Positions 1-10,697 of a stretch of DNA of 64,000 nt are shown here, piece by piece. Every line of letters begins with the position of its first letter. Within the stretch, counting starts at the first letter, position 1. A program made the position numbers and the translations under genes. The stretch lies in contig NZ_BDCF01000006.1 of assembly GCF_001613365.1 (NCBI RefSeq), positions 1 to 64,000 on the forward strand. The letters run 5' to 3'. Source of the stretch: Nocardia xishanensis NBRC 101358 (GTDB lineage Bacteria; Actinomycetota; Actinomycetes; Mycobacteriales; Mycobacteriaceae). A model generated the notes under the pieces. It did no database searches, had not been told where the DNA came from, and saw only the letters and a program-made list of their open reading frames with translations.

Positions 1-1
1 G

Positions 2-250
2 ATCGACTCGCTGGCGCGGATGGCGCGACGTTCGGCGCGGTCCGGCGCCTCGCTGGCGGTCGCCGTCGGAGAACTCGCCGACCAGCACCGACGCGCGGTC
101 GAGGATGCGGCAGCGGCCCGCGCGGAACGCGCGGGTGTGTTGGTCGGCGGGCCACTGGGTTTGTGCTTCCTGCCCGCGTTCCTGTGCTTGGGCATCGTGC
201 CCGTGGTGATCGGTCTGGCGGGCCGCGTCCTCGAAGGAGGTCTTCTATGA
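2..250 (+). CDS. Type II secretion F family protein (TadC-like), C-terminal end
   Basis: This is the last 82 codons of a gene that begins before the window. The visible end holds a charged helix followed by one long hydrophobic segment (LGLCFLPAFLCLGIVPVVIG) and a short tail, which is how TadB/TadC inner-membrane platform proteins of Tad/Flp pilus systems finish. The genes that follow (Flp-type pilin, TadE, TadG-like) support the assignment: in mycobacteria a TadC-like gene precedes the same trio. Its role would be to anchor and drive pilin assembly in the membrane with the TadA ATPase. The stop overlaps an ATG at 247 that has its own strong SD. Confidence 0.75.
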   Translation: MDSLARMARRSARSGASLAVAVGELADQHRRAVEDAAAARAERAGVLVGGPLGLCFLPAFLCLGIVPVVIGLAGRVLEGGLL

Positions 251-340
251 ACGGGGACCTCCTCGTCATGAGTCGCGCTCGACGGCAACAGGCTTGCTCG
301 TGCGGATCGGCCGCGCGGGCTCGAGAGAAAGGGGAAGCCG

Positions 341-898
341 GTGCGAATCGACAAACCGACGGATCGCGCGCGGCGACGAGTCGTCGGCCGGGCGCTCACC
401 AAGCGGTTGGCTCGCGCTCTAGTGGCCGCAGGGGATTCGACGGCCGAAGTAGTCCATGCGCTGCGCGGTCCGAGGGAGGGGGCGGCGGGCCCACGAAGGT
501 CTTCGATCTTGCGAGTCGCCCGGATCGTCGGCATCCGGGTAGCCCGGATCCGTGTGAGGTCGCGCAGGAAAGCAGCGCGGTGCGGTATGGCTATGCCGAG
601 AACCGCGAGAGGCCAGGAACTCAGCCGGGCCGTGGCGTCGAGAACCACAGCGGGCGAGGCGGATTCGTGGTTCCGATCCCGCGCTCTCGGCGGCCGGATC
701 CGGGCGGCCATTGCGCAGCTCCACCTTCGCACGGCGCGGGCAGCCGTCGCCGACGACGGCATGAGTACAGCGGAATATGCCATCGGAACGATCGCCGCGG
801 CAGCATTCGGCGCGGTGCTGTACGGAGTGGTGACCGGGGATTCGATCGTGGACGCGCTGACGAAGATCATCGATCGCGCCCTGAACACCACGGTGTAG
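341..898 (+). CDS. DUF4244 / Flp-type pilin with a long N-terminal extension
   Basis: The last 45 residues are the family signature: a type IVb pilin-like start (GMSTAEYAIGT) running into one hydrophobic helix (IAAAAFGAVLYGVVTG) and a short polar end. Family members are usually about 60-70 residues, so the core here is roughly codons 130-185. The start is GTG 341 behind AAAGGGGAAG, giving 185 residues; about 125 of these form an arginine-rich, low-complexity N-terminus that does not look like pilin. A second strong SD-ATG at 247 overlaps the tadC stop but lies in another frame, the one later used by TadE, which suggests the ancestral pilin start was displaced by an insertion. Product certain for the core, start uncertain. 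Confidence 0.65.
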   Translation: MRIDKPTDRARRRVVGRALTKRLARALVAAGDSTAEVVHALRGPREGAAGPRRSSILRVARIVGIRVARIRVRSRRKAARCGMAMPRTARGQELSRAVASRTTAGEADSWFRSRALGGRIRAAIAQLHLRTARAAVADDGMSTAEYAIGTIAAAAFGAVLYGVVTGDSIVDALTKIIDRALNTTV

Positions 899-954
899 TC
901 GCGGCGACCGAACAACCTGTCGGTGCTGGTCGGATCCACGGTGATCGCAGCGCC

Positions 955-1386
955 ATGTCGGTGCAGGCCAGCCGGCGTATCGGCGATGGTCGGATTACGG
1001 AGGGTGGCCGCCCTATCGCGGCGTGCACCGAAGGATGTGGCGGTTCTCGTCGGCTCGCGGACGATCACGGGGCCGTCACGGTGGAGGCGGCGATCGCGCT
1101 CGGGTCCCTCCTCGTCGCGGTGATGGTTTGTCTCGGAGCACTGCTCGCGGCGTCGACGCAGGTCCGCTGCGTCGACGCCGCCCGCGAGGCAGCACGACTT
1201 GCGGCCCGCGGCGACGAAGCCAACGCCGCCGCGGCGGCCCGTCGTGTCGCCCCGCCGAACGCCGCCGTCTCGCTTCGCAGGGAGCACGAGCACGTGGTGG
1301 CGGTGGTATCGGCGCGGACACCGCTTTTGCCCATCGAGCTGCGCGCCGAAGCGGTCGCGGCCCTGGAGCCGGAGGTAGCGCGGTGA
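955..1386 (+). CDS. TadE-like pseudopilin
   Basis: A 143-residue protein with the TadE pattern: a short basic N-terminus, then G-A-V-T-V-E-A-A-I-A-L and a hydrophobic helix (about residues 39-65), followed by a C-terminal part meant to lie outside the membrane. The Glu five residues into the hydrophobic stretch is the conserved pseudopilin Glu. TadE/TadF proteins act as minor pilins in Flp pilus assembly. The frame is open further upstream to 247, but ATG 955 gives a normal family length. Its stop overlaps the GTG of the next gene (GTGA at 1383-1386), so the two are probably translated together. Confidence 0.75.
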   Translation: MSVQASRRIGDGRITEGGRPIAACTEGCGGSRRLADDHGAVTVEAAIALGSLLVAVMVCLGALLAASTQVRCVDAAREAARLAARGDEANAAAAARRVAPPNAAVSLRREHEHVVAVVSARTPLLPIELRAEAVAALEPEVAR

Positions 1387-2390
1387 ACGGGAGGGTCGAC
1401 TGCACCCGCAGCGCCGGGATCAGGTCAACATCGCCGTTACTGCTTCGCCGAACGCGACGAGCATCGGCGAGCCGGATGAAAGCACCGTGGCCTGCCTATG
1501 CACGTCGTCCGTCACCGGTCGGCGTCCGTGGATCACGAGTTGGCTCGCTGTTGCGCTGGCGGTCCCTGATCGTCGTGCGTCGATCTGACGCGGTGTTGGA
1601 CTCCGGGTCATCGGTCCGTGCGTGTCGACCGCGATCCAGAGCGGTGTTGCGCTGGCCGTCCCCGGTGGGCGTGTATCAATTCGACGCGGTGTTGCGCTGG
1701 CGGTCACCGGTGGGAGCGCGTCGACGGCGACCCGTTGCGCTGATGGCTGGGGATCTTTGGTCGTGGTGCGAGACGGCGTTGCGTTGGCGGTCACCGGTTC
1801 GTGACCGTCGACTGCGGCCCGACGTGGCGTTGCGCTTCCGGTCTTTGGTCGGTGTGTGGCGGCTCGACGCAGCGTTGCGCTGCGGCCGTCTTGCCAGTGT
1901 GTGGCGGCCCGACGCGGCGTTGTACTGGCGGTCTGTGGTCGGTGTGCGTCGATCCGACGCGGTGTCGCTGTGCCCATCGACGCAGTCAGCGTGGGGAGCG
2001 TGGCACAGAAGTAAAGGGAGCGATCGATCGCGTAAGGAGAGAGGGGAGCGGGGTGGGGCGACGGTGTTCGCGTGTGTGGCGTTGATCGGGTTGATCGCGG
2101 CTGCGCTGATGATCGGGCAGGTGGGGATGGTCGTGGTAGCGCGGCATCGGGCGCAGGCGGAAGCGGACCTGGCGGCATTGGCGGCGGCCGGGGCATTGGA
2201 GGGCGGGGCCGAGGCGGGATGTAAGGCAGGGGAGGAGGTGGCGCGGCGGATGGGATCGCGGATTAAGGAGTGCCGGATCGATGGATGGCACGCGACGGTG
2301 GCGGTGGCGCGGAATATACCAATGGGTCTGTTCGGAGTGCTTACGGTTCATGCGGTTGCTCGGGCGGGACCGGTCGCGGAGGAACAGTGA
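1383..2390 (+). CDS. TadG-like (Rv3654c-type) secretion/pilus protein with repeat-expanded N-terminus
   Basis: The C-terminal 115 residues are typical of small TadG-like proteins next to TadE in actinobacteria: R-G-G-A-T-V-F-A, one membrane helix (about 2065-2145), then a predicted extracellular part with R-H-R-A-Q-A-E-A-D-L-A-A-L-A-A-A-G and two cysteines. GTG 1383 overlaps the tadE stop and is the natural coupled start; it gives 335 residues, about three times the usual size. The extra ~200 residues are a degenerate 15-residue repeat (consensus L-R-W-R-S-P-V-G-V-x-R-x-D-A-V). A shorter protein could start near GTG 1962 or GTG 2064 after the SD AAGGAG (about 2035). The frame is open throughout, so the expanded form can be made. 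Confidence 0.6.
   Translation: MNGRVDCTRSAGIRSTSPLLLRRTRRASASRMKAPWPAYARRPSPVGVRGSRVGSLLRWRSLIVVRRSDAVLDSGSSVRACRPRSRAVLRWPSPVGVYQFDAVLRWRSPVGARRRRPVALMAGDLWSWCETALRWRSPVRDRRLRPDVALRFRSLVGVWRLDAALRCGRLASVWRPDAALYWRSVVGVRRSDAVSLCPSTQSAWGAWHRSKGSDRSRKERGERGGATVFACVALIGLIAAALMIGQVGMVVVARHRAQAEADLAALAAAGALEGGAEAGCKAGEEVARRMGSRIKECRIDGWHATVAVARNIPMGLFGVLTVHAVARAGPVAEEQ
1551..1970 (+). repeat. Degenerate 45-bp tandem repeat inside the TadG-like gene
   Basis: The element TTGCGCTGGCGGTC recurs, with variation, at about 1551, 1596, 1647, 1692, 1735, 1779, 1830, 1875, 1920 and 1965. Spacings are mostly 45 bp, with 51, 43 and 44 bp exceptions; the 43 and 44 sum to 87, so the frame is kept overall. A second shared element is GTGCGTCGATCCGACGC. 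In the frame of the gene each unit encodes about 15 residues rich in Arg, Trp, Val and Asp. The array lies between the start codon and the membrane helix, in a part that is normally only about 20 residues long. Confidence 0.8.
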
Positions 2391-2726
2391 CCGATGAGTA
2401 TGCGCACTCGCCGGTGTTAGTTACGCACCACGAATTGAACCATAGGAATAATCGAATAATTACGATGCGATATCTATTTTACCGGCGGGTACGGAAATTC
2501 CTTGGCGGTGAATCCGCACGTCGCGTGCTACGAGCCATGGCAATACCCTAGTTAACATGAATCTAATCCTCTTTATTCGGGCGCACCCGGTGCCCCTGTG
2601 CGACGGGACAGCTGGAGTCGACAGGGGCAGCCGACGGCCGGTGACCGGTCCGTAGACGGCGCCCCGGTCACGGACGGAGGACACTGCCGTCACGAACCGA
2701 AATCCGCGCCGTCACCTGCGGATTTG
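2391..2726. other. Convergent intergenic region with AT-rich patch
   Basis: No convincing gene. The first 190 bases (about 2400-2580) are clearly richer in A and T than the surroundings, with runs such as GAATAATCGAATAATTACG, and short open frames there lack family-like sequence. The rest holds two inverted repeats that could end the two convergent transcripts. In mycobacteria this interval between the tad locus and the helicase is variable. Confidence 0.5.
2591..2629. terminator. Candidate hairpin between convergent genes
   Basis: TGCCCCTGT (2591-2599) and ACAGGGGCA (2621-2629) are a perfect 9-bp inverted repeat. A second one follows: GTGACCGG (2641-2648) with CCGGTCAC (2664-2671). They lie between the convergent TadG-like and helicase genes, so a terminator role is likely, but there is no T-run next to either. 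Confidence 0.35.
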
Positions 2727-5087
2727 TCAGCCCCGGGCGGGGCCGTTCAGCTCGGCCAAGACGGCGGCCAGCAGCCGTGCCGCGGCCCCTTTGTCGAGTG
2801 GGTGGTTGCCGTTCCCGCACTTGGGCGACTGCACACACGACGGGCAGCCCGTCGCGCACGCGCAGGACTCGATGGCCGACAGGGTCGCCGAGAGCCAGCG
2901 ACGCAGCTGGGCGAAGCCGCGCTCGGCGAAGCCGGCGCCCCCGGGCTGGCCGTCGTAGACGAAGACGGTGGGCAGGCCGGTGTCCGGATGCTCGGCGGTC
3001 GACACGCCGCCGATATCCCAGCGATCGCAGGTGGCGACCAGGGGCAGCAGGCCGATAGCGGCATGCTCGGCGGCGTGCAGTGCGCCCGGCGCATGCCGCG
3101 GGTCGATGCCCGCGGCGGCGAGGAGTTCGGGGGTGACGGTGTAGAAGACCGCGCGGGTGGGCAGGGTCTGCGGCGGAAGATCCAGCTCGACCAGGTCGAG
3201 CACCTCGCCGGTAGGCAGGGTGCGCAGATAGCCGATCACCTGGCTGGTCACGGTGACCTGCGCCAACGCGCTGGTCACGCGCCCGTGGCGGTGCTGTCCG
3301 GCGAGGGTGTCCACGGCGATGTCGGTGACCTGCCGCGCGCTGGTGCTCCAGCCGGGTTCGGCGGCGTGCACGAACGCGACGCCGCCGTCCAGGTCGAGCT
3401 CGTCGACCACATAGGTCTCGCCTTGGTGCAGGTGGACCGCGCCCTGGTGCAAGGTGGCGGGGGCGCGCCCGGCGTCGGCGGTGCCGAGCAGCCTGCCTGT
3501 CTCGCCGTCGACGATGGCAACCGGCGCACCGATACCGCCGCGGACGTCGACGTTGTCATGCGGTTGAGCGTCCGCGGTCACATACCAGCGCGCGGCGCCG
3601 TCCCGACCTGCGACGCGACGCCGTATGAGGCCATCGGCCGCGAGGTCGGCGAGGACCTCACGCGCGCCGAGTTCGTCCACTTCGGCTTCGGTGAGCGGCA
3701 ACTCGAGCGCCGCGCACAACAGCTGCGGTCCCAATACATAGGGATTGCGCGGGTCGGTGATGGTGGCCTCGACCGGCTTGTCCAGCAGCGCTTCCGGATG
3801 GTGCACGAGGAAGGTGTCGAGCGGATCGTCCCTGGCCACGAGCACGACGAGCGAGCCTTGGGTGCGCCTGCCAGCCCGGCCCGCCTGCTGCCAGAAGGAG
3901 GCGACCGTGCCTGGGAAACCGGAGATCACCACCGCGTCCAAGCCCGCGATGTCCACACCGAGCTCCAGCGCATTGGTGCTGGCCGCACCGAGCAGCGAAC
4001 CGTCGGAGAGGGCGGTCTCCAGTTCGCGCCGGTCCTCCGCCAGGTAGCCCGCGCGGTAGGCGGCGATCCGCTCGGCGAGGGCAGGATCCACCTCGGTGAG
4101 CAGCCTGCGCGCTTCCATCGCGGTGAGTTCGGCGGCGCGTCTTGACCGGACGAAGGTGAGCGTTCGCGCGCCCTCGACCACCAGGTCGGCCATGATTCGT
4201 GCCGCCTCGGAGGTCGCCGAGCGGCGTACGGGTGCGCCGTTCTCGCCGGTCAAGGTGGTGAGCAAAGGCGGCTCCCACAGCGCGACGGTGCGCGGCCCCT
4301 GCGGCGATCCGTCATCGGTCACCGCGACGCAGGGCGCGCCGATCAGCCGGGACGCCGCTGCCGCGGGTTCGGCGGTGGTCGCCGAGCACAACACGAAGAC
4401 CGGGTCGGCGCCGTAGCGAGCCGCGATCCGGCGCAGCCTGCGCAGTACCAGGGCGACGTGCGAGCCGAAGACGCCCCGGTAGGCGTGGCATTCGTCGACG
4501 ACCACATAGCGCAGCCTGCGGAAGACTCTGGCCCAGCGCTGGTGGGAGCGCAGCATGCCGACGTGCAGCATGTCTGGGTTGGTGAAGATCCACCGCGCGT
4601 TCGCCCGTACCCATTGGCGGATCTCGGCGGGGGTGTCGCCGTCGTAGGTCGCCGGGTGCACATCCCGCAGCGGGCCTTCGTGCGTGAGCTCGCCGATCGC
4701 GCGCAGTTGATCGGCGCCCAGGGCCTTGGTGGGAGAGATATATAGGGCGGTCGCCTTCGGGTCTTCGAGGAGCGCGGTGAGCACCGGCAATTGGTACCCG
4801 AGGGATTTACCGGACGCGGTTCCCGTGCTCACCACGACGTGCCGCCCGGCTGCCGCCAGGTCGGCTGTCTCGGTCTGGTGCGTCCACGGCGCCGAAATCC
4901 CGGTATTGCGCAGGGCCTCGACGACGTCAGGGGCCGCCCAATCCGGCCACGCGGTGACGCCGGCGGCCCGCGCGGGCAGCTCTACGACGTGAGTGAGGCG
5001 AGGATCGCCGTCCAGGCCTCCGGTTTGGACACGGTTCAGCAACGATCGCCCGTATCCGGGGCCGCTATCGCGCCCGGTTCGCGCCAC
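2727..5087 (-). CDS. DEAD/DEAH-box helicase with DUF1998 (Rv3649 / MrfA type)
   Basis: A superfamily 2 helicase of about 786 residues. Visible in order: the ATP-binding motif S-T-G-T-A-S-G-K-S, motif Ia S-P-T-K-A-L, motif II D-E-C-H with an aromatic follower, S-A-T motif III, the second RecA-like fold ending Q-Q-A-G-R-A-G-R, then a C-terminal DUF1998 with a four-cysteine cluster (C-A-C-A-T-G-C-P-S-C) that probably binds zinc. Relatives include Hrq1/MrfA-type 3'-5' repair helicases, so a role in repair of crosslinks or mitomycin damage is plausible. I prefer GTG 5087, just before the conserved Y-G-R-S-L-L region; an ATG at 5171 is in frame but the extra 28 residues look non-coding. Convergent with the tad locus. 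Confidence 0.85.
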   Translation of the reverse strand: MARTGRDSGPGYGRSLLNRVQTGGLDGDPRLTHVVELPARAAGVTAWPDWAAPDVVEALRNTGISAPWTHQTETADLAAAGRHVVVSTGTASGKSLGYQLPVLTALLEDPKATALYISPTKALGADQLRAIGELTHEGPLRDVHPATYDGDTPAEIRQWVRANARWIFTNPDMLHVGMLRSHQRWARVFRRLRYVVVDECHAYRGVFGSHVALVLRRLRRIAARYGADPVFVLCSATTAEPAAAASRLIGAPCVAVTDDGSPQGPRTVALWEPPLLTTLTGENGAPVRRSATSEAARIMADLVVEGARTLTFVRSRRAAELTAMEARRLLTEVDPALAERIAAYRAGYLAEDRRELETALSDGSLLGAASTNALELGVDIAGLDAVVISGFPGTVASFWQQAGRAGRRTQGSLVVLVARDDPLDTFLVHHPEALLDKPVEATITDPRNPYVLGPQLLCAALELPLTEAEVDELGAREVLADLAADGLIRRRVAGRDGAARWYVTADAQPHDNVDVRGGIGAPVAIVDGETGRLLGTADAGRAPATLHQGAVHLHQGETYVVDELDLDGGVAFVHAAEPGWSTSARQVTDIAVDTLAGQHRHGRVTSALAQVTVTSQVIGYLRTLPTGEVLDLVELDLPPQTLPTRAVFYTVTPELLAAAGIDPRHAPGALHAAEHAAIGLLPLVATCDRWDIGGVSTAEHPDTGLPTVFVYDGQPGGAGFAERGFAQLRRWLSATLSAIESCACATGCPSCVQSPKCGNGNHPLDKGAAARLLAAVLAELNGPARG

Positions 5088-5541
5088 CTGGTCCGTTGGA
5101 TTCACGGCGTGGCGATCCCGACACGCGAGGAAAGTGTGAAACATGCGTGGTTGGGAAGGCTCACCAGCCATTTCGATACCAAATAGCGATCTGGGTCACA
5201 GTCCGTTTGCCAGATGCTGTACCGGTTATCCAAGGGCAAACGAACCTGAAGTACGGATTCGAGCATTGTGTCCCTCACCTGCGCATTCGCAAGATCAACT
5301 TTTTTGCAAATTGTCGGTAACTCGACTGTTGAATTGCTCGAAGACATGGTTCACTGGTTCCTGGTCGCAAGCTTCTGTGTTCGAGGGACGGATCCAAAGT
5401 CCAAACCGTCAGCAGGATCGATGTTGCGAACGGTGTGCTTGGTGCTTTCCTGCAGGGGGAACCAAGAGTACAGCGGTCGGAACGGACCCGGTGGACGAAC
5501 CCAGTTGTCCGCCGTTCCGGTAAGAAAAGAGAAGGAACAGA
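5088..5541. other. Intergenic region and long 5' leader of cspA
   Basis: About 450 bases between the divergent helicase and cspA starts. It is more AT-rich than the genes around it (TTTTTTGCAAATTG near 5298), as expected for a promoter region and the long untranslated leader typical of cold-shock genes. Short open frames on both strands do not resemble proteins. I do not assign a promoter box. Confidence 0.45.
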
Positions 5542-5748
5542 ATGGCACAGGGAACTGTGAAGTGGTTCAACGCGGAGAAGGGGTTCGGCTTCATCGCGCC
5601 CGAGGACGGCTCCGCTGACGTCTTCGTCCACTACTCCGAGATCCAGGGGTCGGGTTTCCGCACCCTCGAGGAGAACCAGAAGGTCGAGTTCGAGGTTGGC
5701 CAGGGCACCAAGGGCCCTCAGGCCACCGGAGTTCGCGCGCTCAGCTGA
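5542..5748 (+). CDS. cspA: Cold-shock protein CspA
   Basis: 68 residues, the full length of a cold-shock domain, with both RNA-binding motifs: RNP1 as K-G-F-G-F-I (residues 14-19) and RNP2 as V-F-V-H-Y (about 27-31). It is a single OB-fold nucleic-acid chaperone of the cytoplasm that melts RNA structure during cold or stress. The SD AGAAGGAAC is well placed before ATG. A strong hairpin follows the stop. Position between the DUF1998 helicase and topA matches mycobacterial gene order. Confidence 0.95.
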   Translation: MAQGTVKWFNAEKGFGFIAPEDGSADVFVHYSEIQGSGFRTLEENQKVEFEVGQGTKGPQATGVRALS

Positions 5749-5763
5749 GCGGCGCTCATCTAC

Positions 5764-5806
5764 AGCTCGTCCCCCACCACCGGTCGCCGGAGGTGGGGGA
5801 CGAGCT
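5764..5806 (+). terminator. Hairpin terminator after cspA
   Basis: AGCTCGTCCCCCACC (5764-5778) pairs with GGTGGGGGACGAGCT (5792-5806), a perfect 15-bp stem with a 13-base loop, 15 bases after the cspA stop. It lacks a clear T-run, which is common for terminators in high-GC actinobacteria. Confidence 0.75.
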
Positions 5807-5825
5807 ATATCCGGGGCAGCCGAAA

Positions 5826-5864
5826 AGGGCATTCTGTTCGTGAAAAATATGAACAAAATGCCCT
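5826..5864. repeat. AT-containing inverted repeat downstream of cspA
   Basis: AGGGCATTCTGTTC (5826-5839) and GAACAAAATGCCCT (5851-5864) are 14-base arms with one mismatch around an 11-base A-rich loop. It lies 20 bases after the cspA terminator and is unusually AT-rich for this genome. It could be a second terminator, a protein-binding palindrome or the end of a decayed element. Confidence 0.6.
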
Positions 5865-6557
5865 GCTGTACCAATCGGTGTGACTCCCAATGGCCGCTGA
5901 CACTCGAAAGGGCTGGTTGGTGAGCCGTCGCGCCGCTCCGGGGGAAGTGTCCATCACCTGAGTCGAGCCGGTCTGCGAACGCAAAACCGCAGCTCCGGGA
6001 GCTATCGGCAACCAGCTCGTCGCCGTTCACCGAGCAATCGAGCCGATCCGGCGCCCGGCTCGGCCAGTGTGCGGCGTTGCGCGGTGCCGCATGTTCGCCG
6101 CAGCCGAGATAATCGGCTTCGGTCCAGACCTTCGCCCCGGCCCGAGCCACCGGTAGACCGGCCGCAAACAGAACCGCGCGGATCGGCCGAACCATCCGGT
6201 CGGCCCGATCCGCGCCGAAGCCCCTTGACGTCCATAGGGATTGGCGAACAGCCACACATCCGGCCGCTCCCTCACTCCGTATACATCGGAGAAACCATCC
6301 GACAGCCGGGCGTCCCTTGGCTTGGGGACGAGCGGCGCCAGCCGAACGCGCGCGCACCAGCGCGGCAAACAACAGGGCATACTGATCGGCAGTGATCACG
6401 TACGCTCAGTGGTTCGGGTCGCAAGCCTCGACCACAACCAGCGTCAAGGTATAAACGTGACTGGTAGCGATGTCAGCGTCGCCGCCGCTTGCCCCAAACC
6501 GTGCACAAACGCGCGCCAGCGCGCCGCGCGGGTCGAGAAGGAAAGGTGTTTTCGCCG
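5865..6557. other. Intergenic region before topA, possible gene remnant
   Basis: About 690 bases with no intact recognisable gene. On the minus strand, roughly 6399 to 6000, codon-like composition moves between two frames, one reading D-V-Y-G-V-R-E-R-P-D-V-W-L-F-A-N-P-Y-G and another W-T-E-A-D-Y-L-G-C-G-E-H, which could be a frameshifted old gene. I do not recognise a family. The last part must hold the topA promoter and the SD AGAAGGAAAGG near 6537-6546. Confidence 0.35.
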
Positions 6558-9425
<2,868 letters not shown>

Positions 9426-9486
9426 GCGCGGCCTCCCGGTGGGTTAGCCTCGGTCGGTACGGCCCATATCCGGGAAAGGACCGACC

Positions 9487-9990
9487 ATGGCCGATCGGGA
9501 GCGCGAGGATCTGATCGCGATGCTGGCGGATCAGCGCGAGCTGTTCCGTATCACCGTCCGCGGCATCGACGACGAGCAGGCGCGCAAGCGCACCACGGTC
9601 AGCGAGCTGACCCTCGGCGGGCTGCTGCACCACCTGATCAACTGCGAGCGGCACTGGACCTCGGTGATCGTGACGCGCGACGAGCACGCCGAACTGGACG
9701 TCTCGCAGTTCGACGGCGAGTACGTCATGGCGCCGGACGAGACGGTGCAGGGTCTGCTCGAAACTTGGGACGAGGTGGCGGCCGCCACGGCCGAACTGAT
9801 CAGGACCGTGGACAGCCTCGACACCTCCATCCCCACCCCGACCGCCCCGTGGACGCCCGAAAGAATTTGGCAGACAGTACGTTTCACGATCCTGCACATC
9901 CTGCGCGAGATCGCGCACCACTCCGGGCACGCCGACATCATCCGCGAAGAACTGGACGGGCAGAACAGCACCTACTCCAGGGCCTTTTGA
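9487..9990 (+). CDS. DinB superfamily protein (DUF664)
   Basis: A 167-residue protein of the four-helix DinB/YfiT fold. The metal-binding histidines expected of the fold are visible in L-L-H-H-L near residue 44 and in the late helix H-I-L-R-E-I-A-H-H-S-G-H-A-D. In actinobacteria such proteins are often mycothiol-dependent transferases or detoxifying enzymes; which thiol or substrate applies here cannot be read. SD AAAGGACC precedes ATG by seven bases. It follows topA by about 60 bases on the same strand. Confidence 0.85.
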   Translation: MADREREDLIAMLADQRELFRITVRGIDDEQARKRTTVSELTLGGLLHHLINCERHWTSVIVTRDEHAELDVSQFDGEYVMAPDETVQGLLETWDEVAAATAELIRTVDSLDTSIPTPTAPWTPERIWQTVRFTILHILREIAHHSGHADIIREELDGQNSTYSRAF

Positions 9991-10011
9991 GCGCCGAAGG
10001 CGGAGGTGCGC

Positions 10012-10557
10012 CTATTCGCTCAGTAGCCGGAGGAATTCACGCATCCACGCGGGATGGTCCGGCCAGGCTCGTCCGGTGACGATGTTGTCCTCAACGTGCG
10101 CCTCGCTGTCGACGAACTTGCCGCCCGCGGCCTCGATGTCGGGGGCGAGGGCGGGGTAGGCGCTGCACGAGCGGCCGGTGAGGATGCCCGCCGCGGCGAG
10201 AATCAGCGGGCCGTGGCAGAGGGCGGCGATCGGCTTGCGTTCCTCGGCGAAATGCTGGACGACGCGTTTACAGTCCGGGTTGTTGCGCAGGTATTCGGGC
10301 GCTCGGCCGCCGGGCACCACGAGCGCGCTGTAGTTCTCCGGCGTGACGTCGGCGAGCGCGAGGTCGGCGGGCCAGCTGTGGCCGAGCTTCTCGGTGTAGG
10401 TGTCGAAACCGTCCGCGAAGTCGTGGACGACGAATTGGAGCTTCTTCACGGTCGGCGCCGCGATGTCCACCTCGTGTCCCTCTTCGAGCAGGCGCTGGTA
10501 GGGGTAGAAGACCTCGAGGTCTTCGGCGGCGTCCCCGGCGATCAACAGGATTCTCAC
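10012..10557 (-). CDS. DJ-1/PfpI family protein
   Basis: 181 residues of the class I glutamine-amidotransferase-like fold. The nucleophile elbow reads A-A-L-C-H-G-P with Cys114 followed by His115, as in PfpI/YhbO-type proteases, deglycases and stress proteins; V-V-P-G-G lies upstream in the usual place. GTG 10557 is preferred because GGAGG lies ten bases upstream on the minus strand; the longer frame to 10608 adds non-conserved residues. The exact activity (deglycase, hydratase or protease) is not readable. Convergent with the DinB gene and divergent from holB. Confidence 0.88.
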   Translation of the reverse strand: MRILLIAGDAAEDLEVFYPYQRLLEEGHEVDIAAPTVKKLQFVVHDFADGFDTYTEKLGHSWPADLALADVTPENYSALVVPGGRAPEYLRNNPDCKRVVQHFAEERKPIAALCHGPLILAAAGILTGRSCSAYPALAPDIEAAGGKFVDSEAHVEDNIVTGRAWPDHPAWMREFLRLLSE

Positions 10558-10697
10558 GATGATTCCACCTCCGCAACGAGGATCCGCCAGTGCGGTGAGC
10601 TCGGTCAACGACTTCGCGATCGATGCCGCGTGTCGCGCGGCGACGGGCCGTGACCGGCCGGGGGAACGTGTCGGATCGGACGGCTAGGGTGTATGCC

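Noticed and set aside
1551..1970. CRISPR array
   Set aside because: Units are contiguous, degenerate and translated in frame, with no spacers; no cas genes are present.
1420..2196. Minus-strand frame through the 45-bp repeat
   Set aside because: Repeat-driven Pro/Thr/Arg-rich frame antisense to the tad genes; no start signal or family match.
5275..6399. 374-codon minus-strand frame covering cspA
   Set aside because: It runs antisense through cspA and its terminator. Only the 6000-6399 part might hold remnant sequence, and it is not continuous in one frame.
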